From PGYR01 sp041675005 (lineage in GTDB: Bacteria; Bacteroidota; Ignavibacteria; Kapaibacteriales; UBA2268): 64,000 bases of DNA. This document shows positions 25,882 to 34,955 of the stretch, in pieces. A program made the translations under genes and the position numbers. The stretch's first letter is position 1. Every line of letters starts with the position of its first letter. Below the pieces are notes generated by a model. That model had not been told where the DNA came from and did not search any database. It saw only the letters and a list, made by a program, of their open reading frames with translations. Location: the NCBI GenBank assembly GCA_041675005.1, contig JBAYUQ010000013.1:1-64000 (forward strand). Direction: 5' to 3'.

Positions 25882-28287
25882 TTATATTGCGACCCAAGCA
25901 CTACCATCCCAAATTTTCAATATTGAATTTATTGAATCATACCACAAGCTACCCGTTACTGGATCTGACGGAGCAGTATCTGAAAAATGAACAGCTACAC
26001 TTCCAGTGCTTCCATTAGCATCTAAAACATGATTTATTTTCATAGAACCGTTAACAGTATGATTGTTACCATCCGAATTACCCATCGTAATATCACCACC
26101 ATTTGTTACTACAAATCCATTTTTACGATCCGCATCTCCAGTTCCGATACCAACGACAAATATGTGGCTACTAATAGGATCATTATATTTACCAACAGCT
26201 AAGCCATATTGTGCAGTAGCTTCAGTGTTATACCCCATAGCAACACTTGAAACAGCAGTTGCTTTAGTCTCATATCCCATTGATGTACTATTATTACCTG
26301 TTGCAGTAGTGCTCCTTCCCATTGCTGTACTATAATCTCCATCTGCGTTAGTCAAAGCACCCATTGCTGTACTATAATTAGCGGCTGCAGTAGTATTATT
26401 CCCTAAGGCAACACTATATTGTCCGTCTGCTTTTGCTGCCCTACCTAAAGCAATACTTGACTCACCATTTGCTTCAGTGTAATATCCCATAGACACACTG
26501 TTCTCACCTTTTGCTATAGGGTTTATACCACTTGCAAATGACTTTTCTCCCAAATCGGCTCCTTCCCATTGAGTGCCACTTACTCCACCTGTTCTAAATG
26601 CGCCTTTCCCTTTATCAAAGAAGAACTTGTACTCTGTGCCAGCATTATGAATTAAAGTATTTGTTCCGAATAGAAAATCATCTGAAAACGAATTACCTTT
26701 AGTTATACCGCCAGAAGAAGTGAAGGCTCCACCCAATACATCATCCCAACTTACAGTAGTTCCGTTTGTTTTTAGAAACTTGCCACTATTTCCAGTTTGA
26801 GAGGGAAGAGTTGCTTGTTTGCCGTTAAGTTGAGTTTGTACATCGGAAGTAACCGTACCAATGTATTGTAACTCAGTATTTGTTACTGTACCGTCTGCAA
26901 GTTTTGTTGCATCAATAGCAGCTCCTGTTTTTATATTTGCATCTACTATATTAGAGATAGTGTTATTATCTGAATCAATTGTTTTATTCGTCAGAGTCTG
27001 AGTATCTGTTGTACCAACTACTGCACCTGTTGGTGCTGCTTTGGTTGCAGTAATGGCACCTGTTCCATTTCCTTGTAGGAAATTACCAGAAGTAAGAGTA
27101 GTAGTACCAGTACCTCCATTTGCAACAGTAAGTGAACTGCTAGCTACTAATTTACCATTAGCATTAACATTCAATATTTGAGTAGAACTTCCATTACCAA
27201 GTGCAGGAACAACTATCTCACCATTTTTATAAACTTCAAGTGCATTAGAGCGATTAGCATCATCAACACCATTACCTACGGTTAAGATTTCTCCTGTGAT
27301 TGTAGCATTATTGTTCATACCTAATGCGATAGAACTTGCTTCGTCTGCTATTACTCCGTTACCGATTGCATTCGTGAAGAAGCCAGTAGATTTAGCAAGA
27401 AAACCCATAGCTAATGCACCGTACGCAGTTGCTTCTGTAGCATTTCCAATAGAGAAAGATGATATGCCACTAGCTAGGGGGTTACCACCCATTGCTATAG
27501 AGTTCAGTCCTACATTAGCTCCATCATCCCAAACATCTTTGTCTATGTTTCCTACTCTAAAAGCAGCTTTGCTTCCATTAAAATACAATTTTCTTTCAAC
27601 TGCAGAAGCAGTGCCGTTATAGTCTAAATTATTGTCGCCAACTATTAGCGATTTATTTGTACCAGTCGGATCAGCGATTAAATCGCCAGTGATAGTAGTA
27701 CCAGTTGAGTTTATTTTCAAACTTTCAATACCATCAACAGAAATGGTTCCAGAATTAGTAGGGTAATCATAACTTAAAGTCATTTCCGTACCACCTGTTA
27801 ACCCACCATTTGGACCTACGTGCAAAGTATTAGAAGATATAAAAGCATCTTCCCATCTATTTTCATCAGAACCTAAACTAGAAGTACTTCCAATTGGCGG
27901 AACTAGATTACCGTCATTATCTAAAGAGCCGCCTTGGCTTTGGTTTAATATCTGTTGGTCTAATCTGTATTGAGCATAGAGATTATTGTTTACATATACA
28001 TCTAAGATATAGTATGAGTTAACTTGTGCGGGTGTAATTTGTGACCATTCAGATAATGAATTATCAGATACATCGGCTATAATTATACCTGAGCCGTTTG
28101 GGGTTAACGAAACCACTGGACCAGTATATTTTAGAGTAGCTGTTCCACCGGTATAGTCATTTAGCTTAACTTGCACATCTACTGCAACGCCGCCTGTGTT
28201 TATAATTGCAACTTTAATTGGGTCTAAAGCTGAAGCTGAACCCAGAGCTAATAAAATAATAGTGAATAGTAAAATTAGTTTTTTCAT
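25882..28287 (-). CDS. Secreted repeat protein with YadA-like head motifs
   Basis: 801 residues from ATG 28287. The frame is open five codons further, but a GGAG ribosome site lies within those codons, so this ATG is preferred. Signal peptide MKKLILLFTIILLALGSASA. Two blocks (about residues 270-340 and 585-710) contain 14-residue repeats of the SxAMGxxTxATGxYS kind, which form the left-handed beta-roll of YadA/Hia-type trimeric adhesin heads. Between them is an alpha/beta linker rich in TNTELQY- and TQLNGKQ-like segments typical of phage-tail-fibre-like collagen-fold linkers. The end (GSLWYDSINSILKIWDGSAWVAI) is a tail-fibre-type 'YDSxxNxLKxWDGSxW' cap. No YadA anchor and no T9SS tail are seen. 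Confidence 0.8.
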   Translation of the reverse strand: MKKLILLFTIILLALGSASALDPIKVAIINTGGVAVDVQVKLNDYTGGTATLKYTGPVVSLTPNGSGIIIADVSDNSLSEWSQITPAQVNSYYILDVYVNNNLYAQYRLDQQILNQSQGGSLDNDGNLVPPIGSTSSLGSDENRWEDAFISSNTLHVGPNGGLTGGTEMTLSYDYPTNSGTISVDGIESLKINSTGTTITGDLIADPTGTNKSLIVGDNNLDYNGTASAVERKLYFNGSKAAFRVGNIDKDVWDDGANVGLNSIAMGGNPLASGISSFSIGNATEATAYGALAMGFLAKSTGFFTNAIGNGVIADEASSIALGMNNNATITGEILTVGNGVDDANRSNALEVYKNGEIVVPALGNGSSTQILNVNANGKLVASSSLTVANGGTGTTTLTSGNFLQGNGTGAITATKAAPTGAVVGTTDTQTLTNKTIDSDNNTISNIVDANIKTGAAIDATKLADGTVTNTELQYIGTVTSDVQTQLNGKQATLPSQTGNSGKFLKTNGTTVSWDDVLGGAFTSSGGITKGNSFSDDFLFGTNTLIHNAGTEYKFFFDKGKGAFRTGGVSGTQWEGADLGEKSFASGINPIAKGENSVSMGYYTEANGESSIALGRAAKADGQYSVALGNNTTAAANYSTAMGALTNADGDYSTAMGRSTTATGNNSTSMGYETKATAVSSVAMGYNTEATAQYGLAVGKYNDPISSHIFVVGIGTGDADRKNGFVVTNGGDITMGNSDGNNHTVNGSMKINHVLDANGSTGSVAVHFSDTAPSDPVTGSLWYDSINSILKIWDGSAWVAI

Positions 28288-28447
28288 TGGGAATTTCTCC
28301 AATTTATTAATAGAATAAGACTTTTTACATTTTTGAATTGCAAATATAGCAAATATATTTTGTTAAGTATATGAAAAAAATGTACATATAGTGTATTATC
28401 ACAACTATTAGCCGTTGTAAATTGAATAATAGTTAACGTTATGGAAA

Positions 28448-28483
28448 GTAAAAAAAAATCCCCACACGGCAAGTGCAGGGATT
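28448..28483 (-). terminator. Intrinsic terminator of the M16 peptidase operon
   Basis: AATCCC (28457-28462) pairs with GGGATT (28478-28483), with an inner CAC/GTG, followed on the minus strand by a run of nine Ts (28450-28458). It lies about 30 nt after the stop of the second M16 gene and ends the antiporter-M16-M16 transcript. Confidence 0.85.
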
Positions 28484-28513
28484 GTAAAATTCTAAATTCG
28501 ATTTAGCAAAAGT

Positions 28514-30043
28514 TTACTTTTGGAACATCTTGTCCACTTGTACTATTTTCACTTTATCTGCTTTGAAATTTAGCTTGAAAGTTGATATCACTTTATCAGC
28601 TTCGTAAACTTCTTCTGGCTTAGGCGAGTCGTATTCGATTGGGCTTGGAGTGTTATTCACCAAATCTTTTTTGAATGATTCTGCATCAGATGTTATCATC
28701 GCGAATTTCACATTGTTGTATTGTATGTGCTTTTTGATTGCATTATTAACTTGCTCCAATGTCAAATTCTTAATTCTCTCACGGAAATAGTTTATATAAT
28801 TACCACCATCTTTGACACCGTAGAACTCCGAATCCACTTGGTAGCCAAGTCTTTCAGAAGTAGTAGCAGCCCAGTGAATAGAGTATTTATTCAAGAAGTT
28901 TTTAGTAGTCTCAAATTCTTGCTCAGTCATACCATTGTCCACCACCATTTTCAGCTCACGCATAGCTGCTCTTAGTGCGAAGTGTCTATGCTTGTGTTGT
29001 ACAGGTCTCAGCCACACTTCAAATAGTTGACTATGACGAGCATTATTGGGATCGGGTTTACTTAGAGAGCCACCATTTAGGAAACGCTCGATGTATGCAT
29101 AATCACCATAGTTTAGTCCTCTTTCGCCTCTAATCACTTGGAATAGATGACTAGATTGATTTCTATGCTCACCGAACCAAGAGCTAAATAATGCTAATGC
29201 GAAAAAGTCATCATCACCACGCAAAACGTCAATAGGGAAACCAAAGCTAATAGCCGTAGAGTTATTCTCTTTTTCTACTATTAGAACTTCTAGTCCATTA
29301 ATCGCTGTTGGATTTATATCCACTTTGGTATTAGTTTTTATGTCTGCTAGCTTGTCTAATCTTGATTGTACAGTTTCTACTAGGTTGTCACTAAATCCAC
29401 CACCAAGTCCTATAACATAGTTGTTTTTGTTAAAGTAATTCTTGTGAAATTCCTTTACATCTTTCAAAGTAATGCTCTCCAATCCTTCAACTGTGCCAGC
29501 CATTATATGTTCGTAAGGAGTGCCATCGAATACGAAATTATAAAGTGAGAACTTACCTAATTCTTCATCAGATGAGTAGCGAAGTTCATTCTTGATGAAG
29601 TTCAATGTGTTGTTCTTTACACGATTGAAATCATCTTCGTTGAAAGCTGGATTCAATACTGCATCTAAGAAAAGCTCATTGTATTTCGTTATATTGTCTT
29701 TGTGTACTCTACCTTGGAAAGTAGTCATCTCTTTGTCAACCTTAGTGCCATAAGCAGTAGCCATAGGATAAAGTTGCTCAAGAATAGCCGAATAGGTATT
29801 CTTAGTAGTTGCCGCATCTGCCATTAGCTGAGCAGTCAGATTAGCAAGCCCTTCTTTGCCTTTTGGGTCGTTAGCTGAACCAACTTTGAACCATATATTA
29901 TATGCTACAATCGGGTCTTCGCTTATTTTCATTATTACTTTTTTATTACTCATTTCTTTATCTTTACTAAATAAATTTGAAGTAAAAGTCATACTTAACA
30001 AAAGTGCAAGAGACAATAGTTGAATTTTAGTTGTGTTTTTCAT
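28514..30043 (-). CDS. M16-family peptidase-like protein, probably non-catalytic
   Basis: 509 residues with a signal peptide (1-26). The fold is that of a pitrilysin/M16 subunit: AYNIWFKVGSANDPKGKEGLANLTAQLM near the start is the usual position of the zinc motif, but HxxEH is absent there (GLANLTAQLMADAAT). The rest, with GGGFSDN, FGEHRNQSSHLFQVIRGERGLNYGDY and a C-terminal domain, is normal. M16 enzymes often come as an active and an inactive subunit. The gene follows the active one by a shared base (TAATG), so the two products probably form a periplasmic heterodimer. The inactive assignment is from the missing motif. Confidence 0.85.
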   Translation of the reverse strand: MKNTTKIQLLSLALLLSMTFTSNLFSKDKEMSNKKVIMKISEDPIVAYNIWFKVGSANDPKGKEGLANLTAQLMADAATTKNTYSAILEQLYPMATAYGTKVDKEMTTFQGRVHKDNITKYNELFLDAVLNPAFNEDDFNRVKNNTLNFIKNELRYSSDEELGKFSLYNFVFDGTPYEHIMAGTVEGLESITLKDVKEFHKNYFNKNNYVIGLGGGFSDNLVETVQSRLDKLADIKTNTKVDINPTAINGLEVLIVEKENNSTAISFGFPIDVLRGDDDFFALALFSSWFGEHRNQSSHLFQVIRGERGLNYGDYAYIERFLNGGSLSKPDPNNARHSQLFEVWLRPVQHKHRHFALRAAMRELKMVVDNGMTEQEFETTKNFLNKYSIHWAATTSERLGYQVDSEFYGVKDGGNYINYFRERIKNLTLEQVNNAIKKHIQYNNVKFAMITSDAESFKKDLVNNTPSPIEYDSPKPEEVYEADKVISTFKLNFKADKVKIVQVDKMFQK

Positions 30044-31374
30044 TATTTAGTCCCCTTTAGCTCTATTACAGTTCTCTGAGATGCATTCATTTTCTTAGCT
30101 TCGTTTTGTATGTCTTGCGGAGTTAGTGACTCTAGAGTATTGAAATAGTCCTCGATTGCGTCTATACCACCCGTGATAGCTACTGTTCTAGCCAATCCAC
30201 CGGTTAGATTACTAGGTGTATCTAACCCCATCAGGAATCCATACTTTTGTCTTTTCTTTAGATCGCCTAATTTCTTTTTATCAACTAGGTTTTTCTGAAA
30301 CCAATCAACTGATTTTTGTATCTCTGTTTCTACATATTTAATATCATTAGCATCATTCACCATAGTGAATATGATTGACAAGAATGGATCTCTATTCTGT
30401 GGGAAGTAAGGCGAGATATATTGAACTTTTTGTTCTGTTAGATAAAGCTTTTTGTATAGCTCACTATTAGAACCAAAGGCCAAATCACCTATTAATTCCC
30501 TAGCAACAGAAGATTTATTTTTAGCATCAAAAGCTGATGTTTTATATCCAATACCCAGCATTGGGTTAGTCTTGCCGTCATAACTTACGCTGGCACTACG
30601 TGGAGCAGTTTGAGCTGGTTCAGTTTGAATCTTAGGTGTAACGTATCCTCTTTTCCAAGGTGAATAGTACTTTTTAGCTTTTGCTAATATGTCACTAGTT
30701 TTTATATCACCAGCAATGAAAAGAATACAATTCTCTGGTCTGTAATATCTGCTATGGAACTCTTTGCTATACTCATAAAGAGTTGGCATTGCTTTTATAT
30801 CGTCTTCGAATCCGATAGTTGAGTGCTTGTATGTATGCTTATCAAAAGCGGTGAATTTTAACTTTTCCCAAATAACATTCCCTGGGTCAGTTATATTCTT
30901 TCTATATTCACCATAAACAGCACCCGATTCTGTTTTGAAATCAGCTTCTGGATAACTAAGATTTTGGAATCTGTCGCTTTCTAGCTCCATGACTAAATCC
31001 AAATCTTCATTAGCTAGATTAAGATGATATGCAGTATAATCATCAGTTGTGTAGGCGTTACCGTCTGCTCCTATAGATATAATTAAGCTATCGTAAACTG
31101 TTCCTGGGTACTTTTTAGTACCACGGAACATCATGTGTTCGAAAAAGTGAGCGAATCCAGTTTTACCTACTTCGTACTCATCCCTAGAGCCAGTTTGTAC
31201 TATAGTGTAGTAAGATACTATACCATTAGAAGGCATAGGAACTGTTATTATTTTTAAACCGTTTTCCAGTGTATTTACATCGTATTTATAAGGGAAAACA
31301 TTATCTGCTGACATAAGCGATATGCTACTCAAAGCGAATATCCCCACTGCCAGTGCAATGATATTTTTTATCAT
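30043..31374 (-). CDS. M16-family zinc peptidase, catalytic subunit
   Basis: 443 residues with a signal peptide (1-22). The inverted zinc motif H76-F-F-E79-H80 (AHFFEHMMFRGT) is present, with a downstream conserved glutamate in ESGAVYGEY. The C-terminal half has the usual R/Y pair region. It cleaves peptides or small proteins in the periplasm, together with the next gene's product. Both neighbours overlap it by one base: the antiporter stop at the start, and its own stop with the next ATG. Substrate unknown; the family includes PqqL, processing proteases and insulysin. Confidence 0.9.
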   Translation of the reverse strand: MIKNIIALAVGIFALSSISLMSADNVFPYKYDVNTLENGLKIITVPMPSNGIVSYYTIVQTGSRDEYEVGKTGFAHFFEHMMFRGTKKYPGTVYDSLIISIGADGNAYTTDDYTAYHLNLANEDLDLVMELESDRFQNLSYPEADFKTESGAVYGEYRKNITDPGNVIWEKLKFTAFDKHTYKHSTIGFEDDIKAMPTLYEYSKEFHSRYYRPENCILFIAGDIKTSDILAKAKKYYSPWKRGYVTPKIQTEPAQTAPRSASVSYDGKTNPMLGIGYKTSAFDAKNKSSVARELIGDLAFGSNSELYKKLYLTEQKVQYISPYFPQNRDPFLSIIFTMVNDANDIKYVETEIQKSVDWFQKNLVDKKKLGDLKKRQKYGFLMGLDTPSNLTGGLARTVAITGGIDAIEDYFNTLESLTPQDIQNEAKKMNASQRTVIELKGTK

Positions 31375-32738
31375 TAACTATCTCCTTTCTTTTCATTAGT
31401 GTTATCTTTATTTTCAAGTGCTTTTTTATTAATGCCCGATACATCATCAAGCAAATCATCAAATTCCGAAAAAGTCTCATACTCTATATCATAGTCTGAT
31501 GCCTGTCCTAACCCAACATCGAAGAACGTAGTTGACTCCATTTCGGAATCTTTGGACGACATAATAGCGATCATCATTATAATACTTGTCCCCAATATAA
31601 CGAAGAATAATATCCCCTCGCTAAGTCCCACTATCTGATAAGCGGTAGGAATAGAGAAGAATAGTAATATCGTAATCAAACCTCTAGGTGCTAAGAATAT
31701 CTCAGGGAATACGTTTGTTTTCAAAAATACTTTGAAGTTCACGTAGCGGACTAGATACAAAATTACTAAAATTATGAATCCGATTACTAATACTCTAGGA
31801 TCCGCCAACAAAGCTAGGTCTATACTCATACCAAAAGTTATGAAAAAGAAAGTACGAATAACGAACGCAGTCTCTGCTGTCACGATCCTAAACTCACTTC
31901 CAATAGACTTAACGTTATCAAAGTTAATATGATTCGCTAACCTAGCTCTGTAGAATATCTTAGCATTATTCATCACTATACCGAAAATAAATATCATCAG
32001 TAGTGAAGATAGGTGCAGCTGCTTGCCTAAGGCGTAAAGCAGTGCTAATACAGCAATCATTAGGAATAATTTTATATGAGTTTTTATCTTACTAAATACG
32101 AATACTAGGACATAGCTGACTACAATAGAAAAAAGAACTGTAAATACTATCATCATTATTCCTGACAATGATAGAATACTTCCCTCTTGTATAACAACGA
32201 AGTTGAAGAACAAGATGCCTATGATATCAGAGAAAGTTGATTCGTAAATTAAAAATTCTTTTTTGCTCTTGGTTAGTGTATGTACCGAAGGAATAAGTAC
32301 GGCACTGCTCACTACACTAAGAGGAATAGCATATACTAAACAATGGAAAAAAGGTTCGTTATCAAGTATATAGAATATAACCCCTGCTATACCGAATGAT
32401 GTAGCGATAAGAATAAATAATGCAAGGGCAAAGGATTGCCTGATTACTGGTATCTTCTTCTTTGAAATCTTGAGGTCAACAGCGGCTTCGAGCACAATCA
32501 TAATTAACCCAACTATCCCAAGTAACTCCAGAACACTAAAGAACTCCTTTTGGAAAGTGAATCCATATACCTCACCAGCATATTTCAGAACCAATCCAGT
32601 AGCTATTAAAAATAGAACAGAAGGTATTTTGAATTTTTTGGAAGCCAAATCGAAAAAATAGGATAAAACAATGATTAAACTCGCTGCTATCAATACTATG
32701 TAAGAATCGAACAAACGCCACCTTCTAATTGTTGACAA
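31374..32738 (-). CDS. CPA-family cation/proton antiporter
   Basis: 454 residues, about 12 membrane helices and an acidic C-terminal tail of ~60 residues (ESTTFFDVGLGQ onward) without an RCK domain. Segments such as FDLASKKFKIPSVLFLIATGLVLKY, GLIMIVLEAAVDLKISK and ESTFSDIIGILFFN fit the Na+(K+)/H+ exchanger superfamily; the E-x3-D pair in the STFSDIIG helix is probably the ion-binding site. Start: TTG at 32738 (no ATG is available); an internal TTG eight codons later is preceded by AGAAGGTGG and may be the real start. First gene of a three-gene operon with the M16 pair. Confidence 0.85.
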   Translation of the reverse strand: MSTIRRWRLFDSYIVLIAASLIIVLSYFFDLASKKFKIPSVLFLIATGLVLKYAGEVYGFTFQKEFFSVLELLGIVGLIMIVLEAAVDLKISKKKIPVIRQSFALALFILIATSFGIAGVIFYILDNEPFFHCLVYAIPLSVVSSAVLIPSVHTLTKSKKEFLIYESTFSDIIGILFFNFVVIQEGSILSLSGIMMIVFTVLFSIVVSYVLVFVFSKIKTHIKLFLMIAVLALLYALGKQLHLSSLLMIFIFGIVMNNAKIFYRARLANHINFDNVKSIGSEFRIVTAETAFVIRTFFFITFGMSIDLALLADPRVLVIGFIILVILYLVRYVNFKVFLKTNVFPEIFLAPRGLITILLFFSIPTAYQIVGLSEGILFFVILGTSIIMMIAIMSSKDSEMESTTFFDVGLGQASDYDIEYETFSEFDDLLDDVSGINKKALENKDNTNEKKGDS

Positions 32739-32799
32739 TAATAATATGTAATATAATACATTTTTTATTCTATAAAAAGCGTTTGACTAATTATTTTAC

Positions 32800-32830
32800 T
32801 TTGTATTGTTGAAAAGTCTTCTTAGTTTTG
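32800..32830 (+). promoter_or_regulatory. Bacteroidota-type promoter of rpmG
   Basis: TTTG at 32800-32803, a 19-nt spacer, then TAGTTTTG at 32823-32830, which fits the TTTG-N17-23-TAnnTTTG consensus of Bacteroidota. Transcription would start near 32837, giving a leader of ~28 nt containing CGGAG ahead of ATG 32865. It lies 62 nt from the divergent antiporter start. Confidence 0.55.
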
Positions 32831-32864
32831 TAGCCAAATTATAAAATAAAACTCGGAGTTTAAC

Positions 32865-33044
32865 ATGGCAAAGAAAGGTCATAGAATTATTGTTATATTA
32901 GAATGTACGGAAGCGAAGGGAGAAGGAAAACCTTCTTCAAGATATTCTACTATGAAAAACAAGCAAAATACACCTGACAGAATGGAAATCAAAAAATACA
33001 ATCCATTCCTAGGAAGACATACTTTACATAAAGAAGTAAAGTAA
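32865..33044 (+). CDS. rpmG: 50S ribosomal protein L33
   Basis: 59 residues, starting MAKKGHRIIVILECTEAKGE and ending TLHKEVK. It is rich in lysine and arginine and has the L33 signature (MAKKGxRxxIxLEC..., then SRYxTxKNKxNTPxRxExKKYxPxxxxHTxHKExK) along its full length; the normal family length is 50-60. It binds near the E site of the large ribosomal subunit. It retains a single N-terminal cysteine (C14) and lacks the paired cysteines of the zinc-binding form. CGGAG in the leader acts as ribosome site and an intrinsic terminator follows after 26 nt, so it is a single-gene unit. Confidence 0.95.
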   Translation: MAKKGHRIIVILECTEAKGEGKPSSRYSTMKNKQNTPDRMEIKKYNPFLGRHTLHKEVK

Positions 33045-33070
33045 GTTAAGTGAAAAAGAAATTTTTTTTC

Positions 33071-33097
33071 AAGCCGGCTTTTGTCGGCTTTTTTTTT
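33071..33097 (+). terminator. Intrinsic terminator of rpmG
   Basis: AAGCCGGC (33071-33078), loop TTTT, GTCGGCTT (33083-33090, one G-U pair), then seven more Ts. A textbook rho-independent terminator on the plus strand, 26 nt after the L33 stop. Confidence 0.93.
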
Positions 33098-33230
33098 ACC
33101 TATTGCTTATGTCTCAACTTGTTTGAATCACGGATTAATCGGATTTAGAGACGTATCGCATAGGTCTCCGCCCCACCCCCAACGCACTGTTATTGCGCCA
33201 CTTTGAGCATTCTAAGGTAAAACCAAATAT

Positions 33231-33390
33231 TTAATTAAATAAATTCACATATTGGCGCTCTCTTTTAGCAACAGCAAAAACACGAAGTACTTATTTATTA
33301 GCTACAGTGTAGAGTACAGTGAGTTTAAGTTTACCATCATCAACTTTTCTTTTGTAGTATGCATTAAGCTGTAGAACATGTTGATGCAGC
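33231..33390 (-). pseudogene. IS110-type transposase, 3' remnant
   Basis: On the minus strand one frame reads QLNAYYKRKVDDGKLKLTV...TVANK, stop, then VLRVFAVAKRERQYVNLFN, stop. This matches the C-terminal end of IS110/IS116/IS902-family transposases (YYxRKVxEGKxKM...NAVRxKLxxRxFAVxKR) with a nonsense codon in the middle. Nothing upstream in the frame continues the transposase, and its broken edge coincides with the start of the Rhs fragment at ~33370. Together these suggest that an insertion and later deletion truncated both. The rest of 33098-33230 holds no gene; a GAGACG...GGTCTC stretch at ~33145-33170 resembles the 6343-6394 repeat. Confidence 0.55.
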
Positions 33391-34906
33391 TACTTACCCA
33401 CCTTTATTACCTTGTGTAACATCTGAAACTTATACTAGCGGTAGTAATACTTGGGTTTATAGATACAATGAGAATAATCAATTAGAAAGTAAACGATTAT
33501 ACCAATCAGATACTAGCGATAATTGTAAAACGTTTAGTTGGGTATATAATAAGATAGGTGCTTATGGTGATGTGAAAACAGTCTATCATGGTAAGCAATA
33601 TAAAATAGGTTCTAGAAAAATAATATTTTATCCTGACAAATATCTATCAGCTAATGGACTTGTAGAAATATATCCTGATGGTACGAAAGAATATAATATA
33701 TTAGACAATATGAATTCGACAAGAATGAAAATAAAGGAAAATGATACTACTCTGACATTTGCGGATTATGAACCTTATGGTGAGAATCAGTTCCATAGCA
33801 CCGATGATATCCCTAAGCGTGGGTATATGGGATCTCATAAATCAAAAGAGAATGGATAAATGCAGATGGGGGCAAGGTTATATAACTCTGAGACAGGTAG
33901 GTTTATGTCAGTGGATCCGCTAATGGAAATATTCACTGGGCATAGTCCTTATCATTATAGTTATAATAACCCTGTTATGTTCAATGACCCATCTGGTCTT
34001 GCTCCCGAGGGTGAGAAGAACAATAAGACACAGGGGCTAGGGGATGATGCTATTGTGGCTGGTCAAACTATTGGCTATTGGTCACTACATAATACTCTTT
34101 ATATAGATTATAGAGCGGTAAGAGATTTTGAAGACTCTAGAGGCACCTCATATGTTTATTCATTTTCAATGAGTACATCATTGGAAGAATCCTATGTTTG
34201 GGTAACCACCCGTGGTATTGGGGGGATATCGGATACTCGTGCAGGAAGTGCTTCTATTGATTCACCAAGTGAAATGTGGGGTACAGACAGATACAGAGGG
34301 TCTACTTCAACTAAGAAATATATTGACCCTAATTCTCTAAGAAGTAAGTCGATGAGGGATCAGAATTAGAATGAAGCTTCATTTGGTAATCAGTCTGGGA
34401 GCATGGTTTCTATTAGCACTAGTGTTTGTGCGGATTGTGGAAATAATAATAATAATAGTAAGTTACAATTTATTAAGTATCTTAGTTCATTATTATCTAC
34501 TTATCCTGGAGACCCAATTTATAATGAGTATGGTGAGTTGATAGGTATTGTAGGATTACAATTTGATACAAAAGGAAATGGATATTTTCTGAATTTTATG
34601 ATGATGGATTTTCTACCAGAGAACCCTACTGGAAAATATAGATCATTTAAAACTACTAAAGATAAAATTGCTCATATCTTTTCTGGTAAACCTGGTCATT
34701 TCCCAAAACATAGTAGCCTGCTATCAGGGACAATGTTTAGAATATTAAATATATTTGATGAAATTGCACAGAATTCGAAGAATCTAGTAAAAAATCCTGT
34801 TGGACGATTTATTACTCAAGAAGCATTTGATAACGGTATTCAAGTTGATGTAAAAAACTTTCCAGTGGTCAAATATGGCTTGAAATTGATGCAAAAGGTT
34901 TCATAA
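33368..34906 (+). pseudogene. Rhs core plus C-terminal toxin region, broken by two stops
   Basis: One continuous reading frame from 33368 to 34906 is interrupted only by TAA at 33857-33859 and TAG at 34367-34369. 5' part: Rhs/YD-type text (YRYNENNQLESKRLYQSD). Then the Rhs core tip: EPYGENQFHSTDDIPKRGYMG, MGARLYNSETGRFMSVDP, SPYHYSYNNPVMFNDPSGLAPEG. The DPSG boundary is followed by a variable C-terminal region ending with KIAHIFSGKPGHFPKH. The second copy at 35627 has TAT (Tyr) where this one has TAA, showing a point nonsense mutation. No start codon or N-terminal Rhs repeats remain; the 5' end abuts the IS110 remnant. The toxin class cannot be named; the HIF...GHF motif is only suggestive. 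Confidence 0.75.
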
Positions 34907-34955
34907 GAAGTGGTGGTATTAATCAAATACCTAGGTAAAATTAAGGGATAAATTT

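Noticed and set aside
27296..27622. 108-residue plus-strand ORF inside the YadA-head-like gene
   Set aside because: It is the antisense shadow of 14-residue repeats; its proline/alanine pattern simply mirrors the repeat codons.
33098..33230. Possible tRNA or small RNA downstream of rpmG
   Set aside because: No cloverleaf or consistent stems beyond the terminator; only repeat-like GAGACG...GTCTC text.
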